64,000 nucleotides of DNA, taken from Pseudonocardia sp. DSM 110487 (GTDB taxonomy: Bacteria > Actinomycetota > Actinomycetes > Mycobacteriales > Pseudonocardiaceae). Positions 8,010-16,283 of this stretch are shown here, piece after piece; the first letter of the stretch is position 1, and each line of letters opens with the position of its first letter. The stretch spans positions 3,162,001-3,226,000 of the forward strand of contig NZ_CP080521.1 of NCBI RefSeq assembly GCF_019468565.1. The letters are read 5' to 3'. The position numbers and the translations under genes were made by a program. The notes below the pieces were generated by a model that saw only the letters and a program-made list of their open reading frames with translations, ran no database searches and was not told the origin of the DNA.

Positions 8010-9143
8010 ATGACATCGACCCCGCACATCGTGGTTCTGGGCGCCGGCTACACCGGCCTCACCGCCGCGAAGCTGCTCGCCCGCCGCGCCACGGTCACCC
8101 TGGTCAACAACCGGGACCGGTTCGTGGAGCGGATGCGCAACCACCAGCTCGCGACCGGCCAGCGGCTCCGTGACGTGCCGCTGCGCGACCTGCTCCGGGG
8201 CACCGGCGTCCGGCTGCTCGTCGACCAGGTCACCCGCATCGACCCCGATCAGCAGCAGGTGGAGCTGGCGAGCGGCGCGGAGCCGGTGCGCTACGACCTG
8301 CTGGTGTACGCGTTGGGCAGCCAGGCCGATCTGGACGCCGTCCCCGGCGCGGCCGAGCACGCCACCGCGATCGCCGACGCCGAGCGGGCCGCCCGCCTGC
8401 ACGAGCGGATGCGCACCGCTTCGACGGTCGCCGTGGTCGGCGGTGGGCTCACCGGCATCGAGGCCGCCACCGAGCTGGCCGAGACCTACCCGGACCGGAC
8501 GGTGCGGCTGGTCACCGGCGACACGCTGGGCCCCGCGCTGTCCGAGCCCGGCCAGGCCCACCTGTATCGCGCCTTCGACCGCCTCGGCATCCGGCTCCAC
8601 GAACACGCGCCCGTGGCCAAGGTCGCCGCGGACGGTCTCCTGCTGGAGAGCGGTGAGCACGTCGACGCCGACGCGGTGGTCTGGACCACCGGCTTCCGGG
8701 TGCCGCAACTGGCGCGCGAGGCCGGGCTGGCCGTCGGCGACAACGGGCGCATGCTGGTGGACGGCACGATGCGGTCGGTGTCGCACCCCGACGTCTACGC
8801 CATCGGGGACGCCGCGGCCACCCACAGGCCGGACGGGCGGGAGCTGCGCATGGGGTGCGGGCCCGGAGGGCTGGCCGCCGCGTGCGCCGTCCGCGCGATC
8901 GGCGACCGCATGGCCGGTCGCACCCCGCGCCGGCTGCGCGTCGACTTCGACGGCCAGTGCATCAGCCTCGGCCGGAAGGACGGCCTCGTCCAGTACGCCG
9001 GCTCGAACGACCGCCCGATCGGGCCGATGCTCACCGGGCGCATGGCCGCGATGGTCAAGGAGGGCATCGTCCGCGGGGCGGGCGGGCTGGGTCTACGCCA
9101 CCCCGCCCTTGCCCTCGTCGCCGGCAGCCGCGCGCTGGCCTGA
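8010..9143 (+). CDS. NAD(P)/FAD-dependent oxidoreductase, NDH-2-like
   Basis: A 377-aa two-dinucleotide-binding-domain flavoprotein. VVLGAGYTGLTAAKLL binds FAD, VAVVGGGLTGIEAATEL binds NAD(P)H, and VYAIGDAAA is the second FAD signature. The C-terminus has no amphipathic membrane anchor comparable to true NDH-2, so a soluble NADH:acceptor reductase (AIF/ferredoxin-reductase branch) is equally likely. It is shorter and more divergent than the NDH-2 encoded at 57751-59049. It starts 65 bp after the methyltransferase gene and is possibly co-transcribed. Confidence 0.8.
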   Translation: MTSTPHIVVLGAGYTGLTAAKLLARRATVTLVNNRDRFVERMRNHQLATGQRLRDVPLRDLLRGTGVRLLVDQVTRIDPDQQQVELASGAEPVRYDLLVYALGSQADLDAVPGAAEHATAIADAERAARLHERMRTASTVAVVGGGLTGIEAATELAETYPDRTVRLVTGDTLGPALSEPGQAHLYRAFDRLGIRLHEHAPVAKVAADGLLLESGEHVDADAVVWTTGFRVPQLAREAGLAVGDNGRMLVDGTMRSVSHPDVYAIGDAAATHRPDGRELRMGCGPGGLAAACAVRAIGDRMAGRTPRRLRVDFDGQCISLGRKDGLVQYAGSNDRPIGPMLTGRMAAMVKEGIVRGAGGLGLRHPALALVAGSRALA

Positions 9144-9147
9144 GGGG

Positions 9148-9612
9148 TCAGGGGGTGTAGGGCGGCGCCTCTCCCCAGCCCCAGCGCGGGGCCGGGTAGT
9201 CGGTGGGCGGGTTGGCGCCAGGTGCGGAGTTGGCCTTGGCGATCCGGGTGCCCCACTCGACGTACGCGACGAACGCCGAGCGGAACTCCGGGTCGTCGGG
9301 CAGGCCGGCCTCGTCGGCGCTCTGCGCGATCAGCCGCGCCCAGCGCGCCCGCTGCTCCTCGGTGATGGCAAGGCCGATGTGGTGGGAGAGCATCGCCGGG
9401 TAGCCGCCGAGGTGGTCGGTGTAGTCGGCGGGCCCGCGGAACACCTCGCCCAGCCAGCGGGCCACGTGGTCCTGGTGGTCGGGGCTCATGTTACGGAAGA
9501 TCGGTTCGAGCAGTGGGTCGTCGAGCACCCGCTTGTAGAAGACGTCGGTGAGGCGGCGCAGCGCGGCGAAGCCGCCGCACCACTCGTACAAGGTGGGAAC
9601 GGTGTCGGTCAC
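9148..9612 (-). CDS. glbO: Group II truncated haemoglobin
   Basis: A 154-aa 2-on-2 globin. The TyrB10 segment LTDVFYKRV, the proximal-histidine region LSHHIGLAITEEQ and the group II tryptophan G8 in AYVEWGTRIA are all present. Group II proteins such as mycobacterial HbO bind oxygen tightly and take part in NO or peroxide detoxification and respiration. GTG 9612 has GGAGGGG at a good distance. Its 3' end faces the flavoprotein gene with 4 bp between them, so the two genes are convergent. Confidence 0.9.
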   Translation of the reverse strand: MTDTVPTLYEWCGGFAALRRLTDVFYKRVLDDPLLEPIFRNMSPDHQDHVARWLGEVFRGPADYTDHLGGYPAMLSHHIGLAITEEQRARWARLIAQSADEAGLPDDPEFRSAFVAYVEWGTRIAKANSAPGANPPTDYPAPRWGWGEAPPYTP

Positions 9613-9785
9613 GGGAAACCCCTCCGGGATTACGTGATTACACCCTATCGGGACCCGGCGAGCTTCTGAACCGCCGACTGACGCAGCAGCGCGGTCTCGG
9701 ACATCAGCGTGAAGAACGTACAGCCAAGCCGTCCACGACGTCCGGGGCGAGATCGAAAGCGTTCACGCCCGGAACTCTGCGAGGC

Positions 9786-10754
9786 TCACACCACCTTGCG
9801 CGCGGACCCCATGTACCCGGCCACCTCGGTCATGTACGCCGCCTGGGCGGTGTAGTCCATGGTCGCGAACAACCAGGGGTAGACCTGGCGCGCCTGCCCG
9901 GCGGGCGTCCGCGCGAACGTCGGCTGCGCGAGGATCTGCTCGGCGGTCATGTCGTCGATCTGCGACTCGAGCACGATGTCGGCCGGAAGCGAGCCGACGT
10001 TCTCCCAGCTCACGATCTGCCAGTAGTAGCCGGTACCGCCCGGGTCGACGAACCGGACCCCGAGGTCGGCGAACGCGGTGAGCGTCGGGTCGTCGGGGGC
10101 CTTCGCCACGTAGAAGCCTTCGGCGGGGTAGGCGGCCACCACCAGGACCTGCAGCCCGGAGGCCGCCGCGGTGCGCAGCCGATCGGCCGCCGTGTCGTAC
10201 TCGGCGCGGGCGCCGGTGACCACGGCCGGGTCGGCGCCGAGGGCGAGCGCCAGCTGTGCGGTGCGGTCGATCACCTGCACGGCCGAACCGTCCATCGTGA
10301 CCGCGACGATCGGGGCGATGCGGGAGGCGGCCTCCTGCTGGGCGAGGTCGGTGAACCCGTATAGCGGGGCGTTCGGGTCGATCGTGCCCGCGACGTCGAC
10401 GGGGTAGGCGTGCGTCACGATCAGGTCGGGGTCGGCGGCCGCGAGGGCCTCCAGGTCGATCTGCCCGTACATCGGCCCGAGCTCGGTCACGCCGGAGAGG
10501 TCGCGATCGGCGAACCGCTTGTCCTGGCTGATCCCGGTGTAGCCGAACGCGGCCACCGGCTTGATCCCGTAGTTCCACAGCGACGCCACGACGTCGGTGA
10601 GCCCGGCGATCCGCGTGGGACGCTCGGCGACCGTGACGGTGTTGCCGAGGTCGTCGGTGAACGACCAGCTCGCGGTGCCGGTGGACTCGGGCGCCGAGGT
10701 GGAGCAGGCCGTCGCGGCCAGTAGGCCGGCGAGGAGCAGGCCGAGCAGTCGCAT
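9786..10754 (-). CDS. Iron-siderophore type ABC substrate-binding lipoprotein
   Basis: A 322-aa FepB/BtuF-type binding protein. Signal peptide MRLLGLLLAGLLAATACS ends in a lipobox (ATAC). The mature part starts SFTDDLGNTVTVAERPTRIAGL, standard for this family, with IDLEALAAADPDLIVTH in the first lobe. An IdeR-type iron box sits 16 bp upstream of the start, so expression should rise under iron limitation. No permease or ATPase gene is adjacent, so the binding protein must share a transporter encoded elsewhere. Confidence 0.85.
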   Translation of the reverse strand: MRLLGLLLAGLLAATACSTSAPESTGTASWSFTDDLGNTVTVAERPTRIAGLTDVVASLWNYGIKPVAAFGYTGISQDKRFADRDLSGVTELGPMYGQIDLEALAAADPDLIVTHAYPVDVAGTIDPNAPLYGFTDLAQQEAASRIAPIVAVTMDGSAVQVIDRTAQLALALGADPAVVTGARAEYDTAADRLRTAAASGLQVLVVAAYPAEGFYVAKAPDDPTLTAFADLGVRFVDPGGTGYYWQIVSWENVGSLPADIVLESQIDDMTAEQILAQPTFARTPAGQARQVYPWLFATMDYTAQAAYMTEVAGYMGSARKVV

Positions 10755-10769
10755 CGAAGGTCTCCCAGA

Positions 10770-10789
10770 CTAAGGAAGCCTCACCTTAC
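10770..10789 (-). promoter_or_regulatory. IdeR/DmdR-type iron box
   Basis: Read on the minus strand the sequence is TAAGGTGAGGCTTCCTTA, close to the actinobacterial iron-box consensus TTAGGTTAGGCTAACCTAA (roughly 15 of 19 positions). It is directly upstream of the binding-lipoprotein gene. Confidence 0.7.
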
Positions 10790-10864
10790 TTGCGGGTATG
10801 GCCTCGGTGCTCCGAACTGTGCGCATGCGCACGGCCCCGGACGTTCCGGAAACTCGGGTTAGTC

Positions 10865-12013
10865 CTACTGCTCTCCCGGAAGGCGGGGCGCCGCGGGGGT
10901 CGCTTCTGAGCGACCGGTTGCGAAGCGGCTCGGGCGGAACTCCGCCAGCAGGGGCGATTCCGTGCCGAACAGCTCGCCGCTCACCAGGTCGCCCAGTAGC
11001 GGGGCGAGGGTGATGCCGCTGTGGGTCGCCACGGCGTAGAAGCGGCGGTCCGGGTCGGCGAAGCCGGCGATCGTCAGGCCGTCCGCCGGAAGGGGGCGCT
11101 GCCCGACGCGGATCTTCTCCAGTCGGGTGCCCTCCGTGAGCGCGAGGACGGCGGGCAGGCGGCCGACGATCTCGGCGGCGAGCGGACCGTCGGCAGGGGG
11201 TGGGGCGGCCGGGTCGGCGGCGCCGTCGAGGTCGAGGGCCTGCAGCAGCAGCCGCCCGCCGCCGTCGGGTCGCACGTTGAGCCGGGAGTCGGTGAGGGGC
11301 CGCGACAGCCGGGCGGGCACAGGCTCGGTCGTGGCCAGGAACCCGACGGTGGCCGAGCCGGCCAGGTCGGGGTCGAGCAGCGGCACGTCGAGGCCCGCGA
11401 GCGCGGCCACGGGCGTGCTCCACCGTCCCGCGCAGCTCACGACGACGTCGGCGGTGTGCGAGTCGCCGCGCGCGGTCGTGACGGCGGGCGTCCCGAGGTC
11501 GATGCCGGTCACCTCGGTGTGCGGAAGGACTGTTGCGCCGCGGTCGCGGGCCTCGCCGAGTAGGCGGGCGAGCAGCAGGCCGGGCAGGGTGTGGGCCTCC
11601 TCGGGGTAGAACACGAACTCCGTGTCCGCTGGCGCGACGAGGTCGGGCTCCAGTTCGAGGGCCTCGGTGCGGGTGAGCCGCCGCAGGGGGTAGCCCCGGT
11701 CCTGCAGCTTCGGCAGGCGGGCGGCCAGCAGCGCGGCGTGCTCGTCGGTGGTCGCCCACTCCAGGTGCCCGGTGGGGAAGAACCATGGCGTGGGCCCGCC
11801 GGCCAGCGCGTGGTGCGCGGCGATGCCGGCGTTGTTGAGCTCGAAGTACGGCAGCGGGTCTTTCTTGTTGGCGTTGACCCACGCGAACGACGTCGCGGTT
11901 GTGCCCGCGCCGGGGCGGCCTGCGTCGAGCACGGTGACCTCGGCGCCGCGCCGGGTCAGCCCGGCTGCGACGGCCGCGCCCACCACTCCGGCTCCGATGA
12001 CGATGACGCGCAC
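10865..12013 (-). CDS. FAD-dependent oxidoreductase of the DAO (D-amino acid/glycine oxidase) family
   Basis: A 382-aa flavoprotein that starts VIVIGAGVVGAAVAAGLTRR (Rossmann FAD motif) with the ribose-binding acid at VTVLD. The family C-terminal motif RRFYAVATHSGITLAPLLG is intact. Members oxidise amino acids, glycine derivatives or gamma-glutamyl polyamines. The GTG start lies 4 bp after the stop of a polyamine-type permease remnant, so this gene was probably the last gene of a polyamine uptake and degradation operon; an amine substrate is inferred from that. Confidence 0.8.
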   Translation of the reverse strand: MRVIVIGAGVVGAAVAAGLTRRGAEVTVLDAGRPGAGTTATSFAWVNANKKDPLPYFELNNAGIAAHHALAGGPTPWFFPTGHLEWATTDEHAALLAARLPKLQDRGYPLRRLTRTEALELEPDLVAPADTEFVFYPEEAHTLPGLLLARLLGEARDRGATVLPHTEVTGIDLGTPAVTTARGDSHTADVVVSCAGRWSTPVAALAGLDVPLLDPDLAGSATVGFLATTEPVPARLSRPLTDSRLNVRPDGGGRLLLQALDLDGAADPAAPPPADGPLAAEIVGRLPAVLALTEGTRLEKIRVGQRPLPADGLTIAGFADPDRRFYAVATHSGITLAPLLGDLVSGELFGTESPLLAEFRPSRFATGRSEATPAAPRLPGEQ

Positions 12014-12017
12014 GGAA

Positions 12018-12240
12018 CTACTCCGATCTCCAGCGGCCGGCCCGGCTGTTCGGTACGACGGCCAGCAACACCATCAGCGTGCCCACGGGGGTGACCCTGG
12101 GGTCGTAGTTGTACCGGAGGTGGTTGAAGATCCGGACGGAAGCGTCTGCAGGTCGGTGGTCACCACGAAGAGGGCGACGGTGAGGTCGTCGAACGAGGTG
12201 ATCAGCGCGAAGTACGCCCCCGCGACCGGCGAGCCACGGC
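12018..12240 (-). pseudogene. 3' stump of a PotC-like polyamine ABC permease gene, frameshifted
   Basis: Two adjacent minus-strand frames together encode the C-terminus of a spermidine/putrescine permease: VAGAYFALITSFDDLTVAL and FVVTTDLQTLP, then after a one-base deletion near 12136, VRIFNHLRYNYDPRVTPVG and TLMVLLAVV to a TAG at 12018-12020. The EAA loop and all earlier helices are missing; the fragment stops just before the liv-type operon. This marks a rearrangement junction between an old polyamine operon and the branched-chain transporter. Confidence 0.65.
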
Positions 12241-12241
12241 C

Positions 12242-13567
12242 TCAGCTCACCGGCTGGACATCCGGGATGCCGTCGGCCGGAGGCTGGGCCGGCTCCTCGG
12301 TAGCTTCCGTGATCGGGGCGTCGCCGTTGTCGGTGACCAGTACCGGGGTGAGGTTCTGCGTCGTGCCCCCGGTGATCCGGGTGACCTGGACGCCCGAGAT
12401 GCCGGCGTGCCGCTCGGCCGAGTAGCGGAACGGCGCCGCCCACGGCCCTTCGAACGTGGCGCCGGAGCGCTCGACCGCGTCGACGATGCCTTCGCGCGTG
12501 GGGTTCGGGCCCGCGGCCTGCAGCGCCTGCACGAACGTGTACGCCTCGGCCATCCCGTAGACGCGGTAGTTGGTGAGCTCGCCCTCGCCGCCATGGGCGT
12601 CCCACACCCGCTGGAACAGCTGCATCCACGGGTTGTCCGGGTTGTCGACGCCGGGCAGGTACTCGGTGGTCAGCACGCCTTCGAGCAGGCCGGCGTCGGT
12701 CACGGCGCCCTCGGAGAAGCGGGCGAGCAGCGAACCGACGAGCGCCGGGTCGGAGCCGATGTTCGAGTAGATCCACTGCGGCCGGTAGTTCAGCCGCAGC
12801 GACTGCAGCTGCGACAGCGCCGTGTAGGACGGCACGTTGAAGCCGATCACCAGGTCGGCCCCGGCCGCCTGCAGCGCGGCGATCTGCGGGGCGACGTCGG
12901 TGTTGCCCGGCGTGTACCGCTCCGCGGCCACGATCTGGCTCTCCAGGTAGCGGCGGGCGCCGATCTCGGCGTCCCGGCCGAGGTCGTCGTCCTGCAGGAA
13001 CAACCCCACCCGCGCCTGCGGGAAGTTCTGCGCCACGTACTGCCCGATGATCTTCGCCTCGATCTCGTAGTCGGGCTGCCAGCCGAACGTCATCGGGTTC
13101 TCCTGCGGCTGGTCCCACAGCAGGGAGCCGGAGGAGACGAACAGGTCGGGCACGCCCTCGCTGTTGAGGTAGTCGAGCACGGCGGAGTGGGTGGGTGTGC
13201 CGAGCCCGCCCGTGATCGCGAAGACCTGGTCCTGCAGCACGAGCTCGTTGACGACCTGGCTGGTCTGCGTGGGGTTGTAGGCGTCGTCGCGGAAGACGTA
13301 CTCGATCTGCCTGCCGTGCACGCCACCGGCGGCGTTGACGAAGTCGAAGTAGGCCTTGGTGCCGGTCGGGATCTCGCTGTAGCCCGGCGCGGCCACCCCG
13401 GTGAGCGGGAAGTGGGCGCCCACCTTCACCGACGTGGCGGTGACGCCGACCTGCGGTTCCGTCCCGCCGCCCTCCTGCGGACGGCCACCCGCGCCGCATG
13501 CGCTGATCAGCAACGCCGCCGCCAGTGTGGCGCAGAGATTCCGGACCTTGGGAGCCCTTGCCTTCAT
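12242..13567 (-). CDS. Branched-chain amino acid/amide-type ABC substrate-binding lipoprotein
   Basis: A 441-aa LivK/AmiC-type (HAAT family) binding protein with lipoprotein signal ending LLISACG. The mature part begins VKVGAHFPLTGVAAPGYSEI and has IEYVFRDDAYNPTQTSQVV, standard for the family. The C-terminal 35 residues are an acidic, proline-rich tail beyond the usual end. ATG 13567 has a strong GGAGGAGG site and overlaps the LivM stop by 4 bp. It captures the substrate for the permease pair; real ligand may be an amino acid, urea/amide or aromatic acid. Confidence 0.85.
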   Translation of the reverse strand: MKARAPKVRNLCATLAAALLISACGAGGRPQEGGGTEPQVGVTATSVKVGAHFPLTGVAAPGYSEIPTGTKAYFDFVNAAGGVHGRQIEYVFRDDAYNPTQTSQVVNELVLQDQVFAITGGLGTPTHSAVLDYLNSEGVPDLFVSSGSLLWDQPQENPMTFGWQPDYEIEAKIIGQYVAQNFPQARVGLFLQDDDLGRDAEIGARRYLESQIVAAERYTPGNTDVAPQIAALQAAGADLVIGFNVPSYTALSQLQSLRLNYRPQWIYSNIGSDPALVGSLLARFSEGAVTDAGLLEGVLTTEYLPGVDNPDNPWMQLFQRVWDAHGGEGELTNYRVYGMAEAYTFVQALQAAGPNPTREGIVDAVERSGATFEGPWAAPFRYSAERHAGISGVQVTRITGGTTQNLTPVLVTDNGDAPITEATEEPAQPPADGIPDVQPVS

Positions 13568-14655
13568 CGTGTCCTCCTCCGGCGACCCGAGACCTTCTTC
13601 AGCACGCCGACCGCCCCCGTCGGGGCCAGCAGCATCACGAGGATCAGCACCACGCCGTAGACGAACGGCGCGAGCTGCGCGGCCTGCGTGCCGTCCAGCC
13701 CGGCGCCGATGCCGAGGTTGGTGACGGCGGGCGGCAGGAACACCAGCAGCGCGCTGCCCAGCAGGGCACCGGTCAGGCTGCCGAGCCCGCCGACGACCAC
13801 CGCCGTGAGCAGCGAGAGCGAGAGCACGATCGTGAACCCGCTCGGCGCCGCGAGCCGCACGACGACGCCGAGCACCGCACCCGCGAGCCCCGCGCACGCC
13901 GCGCTGACCACGAACGCCAGCACCCGCACCTGGCCCAGCCGGATCCCGGCGAGCTCCGCGGCCACCTCGTCGTCACGCACCGCGCGCCACACCCGCCCGA
14001 CCCGCCCGGCCATGAGGTTCGCGAGCAGCAGCAGGACCAGCAGCAGCGTGCCCCAGCCGAGGTAGGCGAGGTACTTCGCGCTGGGCGTCTCGTGCGCGAA
14101 CAGGAAGTAGATCGTGGCGTCGAACCAGCCCGGCACCTCGGGCGACGCGATGCGCAGACCCTGCTCGCCGCCGAGCGTGTGGTCGAAGTAGATCGCCAGC
14201 CCCGGCACGGCGACGGCCAGCGCGAGCGTGGCGCCCGCGAGGTACGGCCCGTGCAGCCGCGCGGCCGCGGCCCCCACCACCGCTCCGACCAGCGCCGTCA
14301 CGGCGGCGGCGATCAGCATGATCAGCGGGAGCGTCAGGGCGCCGTCCCCCTCGGGGCCGAGCAGCAGGCCGGTCGTGTACGCGCCCACGGCCATGAGCGC
14401 GCCGTGGCCGAGCGAGATCTGGCCGTTCAGCCCGGTGAGCACGGTCAGGCCCGCCGCGGCGATCGCGTAGTAGGACATCGTGGCGAGCTGCGAGTTGCGG
14501 AACGGGCTGGTGAGCTCCAGGACGAGCACCACGGCGACCAGCGCGACCAGCACGGCGAGCCCGTGCCGCCCGAACGTCGAGCGCGGGCGCCACCGGAACC
14601 GGCGCTTGCGAACCGGAACGGCGCGGGTGGCGGGCCGGTCGGTCTGTTGCACCAT
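13564..14655 (-). CDS. livM: Branched-chain amino acid-type ABC permease (LivM family)
   Basis: A 363-aa inner-membrane permease. After an arginine-rich cytosolic start, hydrophobic helices follow, with LTGLNGQISLGHGALMAVGAYT as the LivM hallmark and the cytoplasmic coupling region GRVWRAVRDDEVAAELAGI that contacts the ATPase. It overlaps the binding-protein gene downstream by 4 bp and the LivH stop upstream by 1 bp, so the operon is strongly coupled. Partners are LivH, LivG and LivF encoded immediately upstream. Confidence 0.9.
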   Translation of the reverse strand: MVQQTDRPATRAVPVRKRRFRWRPRSTFGRHGLAVLVALVAVVLVLELTSPFRNSQLATMSYYAIAAAGLTVLTGLNGQISLGHGALMAVGAYTTGLLLGPEGDGALTLPLIMLIAAAVTALVGAVVGAAAARLHGPYLAGATLALAVAVPGLAIYFDHTLGGEQGLRIASPEVPGWFDATIYFLFAHETPSAKYLAYLGWGTLLLVLLLLANLMAGRVGRVWRAVRDDEVAAELAGIRLGQVRVLAFVVSAACAGLAGAVLGVVVRLAAPSGFTIVLSLSLLTAVVVGGLGSLTGALLGSALLVFLPPAVTNLGIGAGLDGTQAAQLAPFVYGVVLILVMLLAPTGAVGVLKKVSGRRRRTR

Positions 14656-15533
14656 CAGACCCTCCGCGCCGCGGTGCGCGCGAACAGTCCCTGCGGCCGT
14701 ACCAGCAGCACCGCGACCAGGATCGCGAGCGCGGCCAGCGCGACGAGCTCGCTGCCGAGGTAGCCGCTGACGTAGGACAGCAGCAGCCCGATGGTCAGCC
14801 CGCCGACGACGGCGCCGCCGGGGGAGTCCAGCCCGCCCAGCACCGCGGCCACGAACCCGTAGACGATCACGGCTTCCATGTAGGCGGGGAACACCAGGCT
14901 GCCGCCCGCGATGAGCAGGCCGGCGAGCGAGCCGACGACCGCCGCGAGCGCCCAGCCCAGCGTCAGCATCCGCCCCACCCGCACGCCGAGCAGCCGGGAG
15001 ACCTCCTGGCTGAACGCGGCGGCGCGCATCTTCAGGCCGAGGTCGGTGAACCGGAAGAGGGCCACCAGCCCGAGCATCACCACGACCACGGCGACGATCA
15101 CGTAGATGCTGTTCGCGGTGAACGCGATGTTGACGTCTCCGACGGTGAACCCGCGCAGGTCGAACGGCGCCGGGAACGAGCGGAACGTCGAGCCGAAGAG
15201 GATCGCGGCGAGCGCCTGCAGCGCCACGAACAGCCCGAGCGTGACGATCACGGCGTTCAGCTCCGGCCCGCCCTCGACCGGTCGGATGACCAGCCGCTCG
15301 ATCACGGCGCCGAGCACCAGCCCGGCCACCAGCGCTACGGCGAGCCCTGCCCAGTAGGACTGCCCGGCCTCGATCAGCGTTAGCGCGAGGTAGGTCGTGA
15401 ACATGCCCATGGCGCCCTGCGCGAAGTTGACGATCCGGGTGGAGCGCCAGATCAGCACGAGGGCCAGCGCGAACGCGGCGTAGATAGCGCCCTGCCCGAG
15501 ACCGGTCAGCGTCACGTTGAGGAACTGCTGCAT
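14655..15533 (-). CDS. livH: Branched-chain amino acid-type ABC permease (LivH family)
   Basis: A 292-aa permease with about eight helices. It begins QFLNVTLTGLGQGAIYAAFA and contains IWRSTRIVNFAQGAMGM, the LivH signature, and the coupling region LKMRAAAFSQEVSRLLGV. ATG 15533 is preceded by AGGGAG; a GTG 3 bp upstream is an alternative. It forms the transmembrane pore with LivM. Confidence 0.9.
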   Translation of the reverse strand: MQQFLNVTLTGLGQGAIYAAFALALVLIWRSTRIVNFAQGAMGMFTTYLALTLIEAGQSYWAGLAVALVAGLVLGAVIERLVIRPVEGGPELNAVIVTLGLFVALQALAAILFGSTFRSFPAPFDLRGFTVGDVNIAFTANSIYVIVAVVVVMLGLVALFRFTDLGLKMRAAAFSQEVSRLLGVRVGRMLTLGWALAAVVGSLAGLLIAGGSLVFPAYMEAVIVYGFVAAVLGGLDSPGGAVVGGLTIGLLLSYVSGYLGSELVALAALAILVAVLLVRPQGLFARTAARRV

Positions 15534-15541
15534 CACGCTCC

Positions 15542-16261
15542 CTAGAACCCGAGGTAGGCGTGCCGGAGGGTTTCGTCGGCTGCGAGGACTGCCGCGGCCT
15601 CGCGGGCCACCACCCGGCCCAGGTTCAGCACGATCCCGACGTCGGCGATGGACAGCGCGCTGCGCGCGTTCTGCTCCACCAGCAGCACGGTGGTGCCCTC
15701 GGCGTCGACGAGCCCGCGCAGCAGCTCGAAGATCTGCGAGACGATCCGCGGCGCCAGTCCGAGCGACGGCTCGTCCAGCAGCAGGACCGACGGACCGGTC
15801 AGCAGCGCGCGCCCGATCACGAGCATCTGCCGCTCGCCGCCGGAGAGCACGTGCGCGTACTGGCGGCGGCGCTCCGCGAGCGGTGGGAACATCTCGTAGA
15901 CCTGCTCGAGGCCGCGCTCGGTGCGGCGCCGGGAGGCCCCCAGCATCGCCCCGAGCCGCAGGTTCTCCTCCACCGTCAGCTCCGTGATCACCCCGCGCCC
16001 CTCGGGCACGTGCGCGATCCCGGCGCGGGCGATCTCCTCGGTCCGGGCCCGGGTGAGGTCGGCGCCGTCGAGCAGCACCTGCCCGGCGGACGGCCGCACG
16101 AGCCCGGAGATCGTGCGCAGCAGCGTGGTCTTCCCGGCACCGTTCGCCCCCAGGACGGCGGTGATCTGCCCCGGCTCGGCGATGAGATCGACCCCGTCCA
16201 CGGCGACAACGGCCCCGTAGGTGGTGGTGAGCCCTCGCACCTCGAGGCTGCCGGTGCTCAC
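15542..16261 (-). CDS. livF: Branched-chain amino acid-type ABC ATPase (LivF family)
   Basis: A 239-aa ATPase with Walker A GANGAGKTT, Q-loop segment VPEGRGVITELTVEENL typical of LivF, signature LSGGERQML, Walker B VLLLDEPSLGL and the switch histidine region replaced by LVEQNAR, the standard LivF form. GTG 16261 follows GGGAG and starts MSTGSLEVRGL; longer readings have no conserved residues. The gene lies 22 bp after livG and 8 bp before livH. Confidence 0.9.
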   Translation of the reverse strand: MSTGSLEVRGLTTTYGAVVAVDGVDLIAEPGQITAVLGANGAGKTTLLRTISGLVRPSAGQVLLDGADLTRARTEEIARAGIAHVPEGRGVITELTVEENLRLGAMLGASRRRTERGLEQVYEMFPPLAERRRQYAHVLSGGERQMLVIGRALLTGPSVLLLDEPSLGLAPRIVSQIFELLRGLVDAEGTTVLLVEQNARSALSIADVGIVLNLGRVVAREAAAVLAADETLRHAYLGF

Positions 16262-16283
16262 GCCGCTCTCCCGGCGCGACAAG

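Noticed and set aside
8010..9143. First flavoprotein considered as a second ndh
   Set aside because: It lacks the quinone-site AQ/AMQGG motif and the C-terminal membrane helix seen in the protein at 57751-59049.
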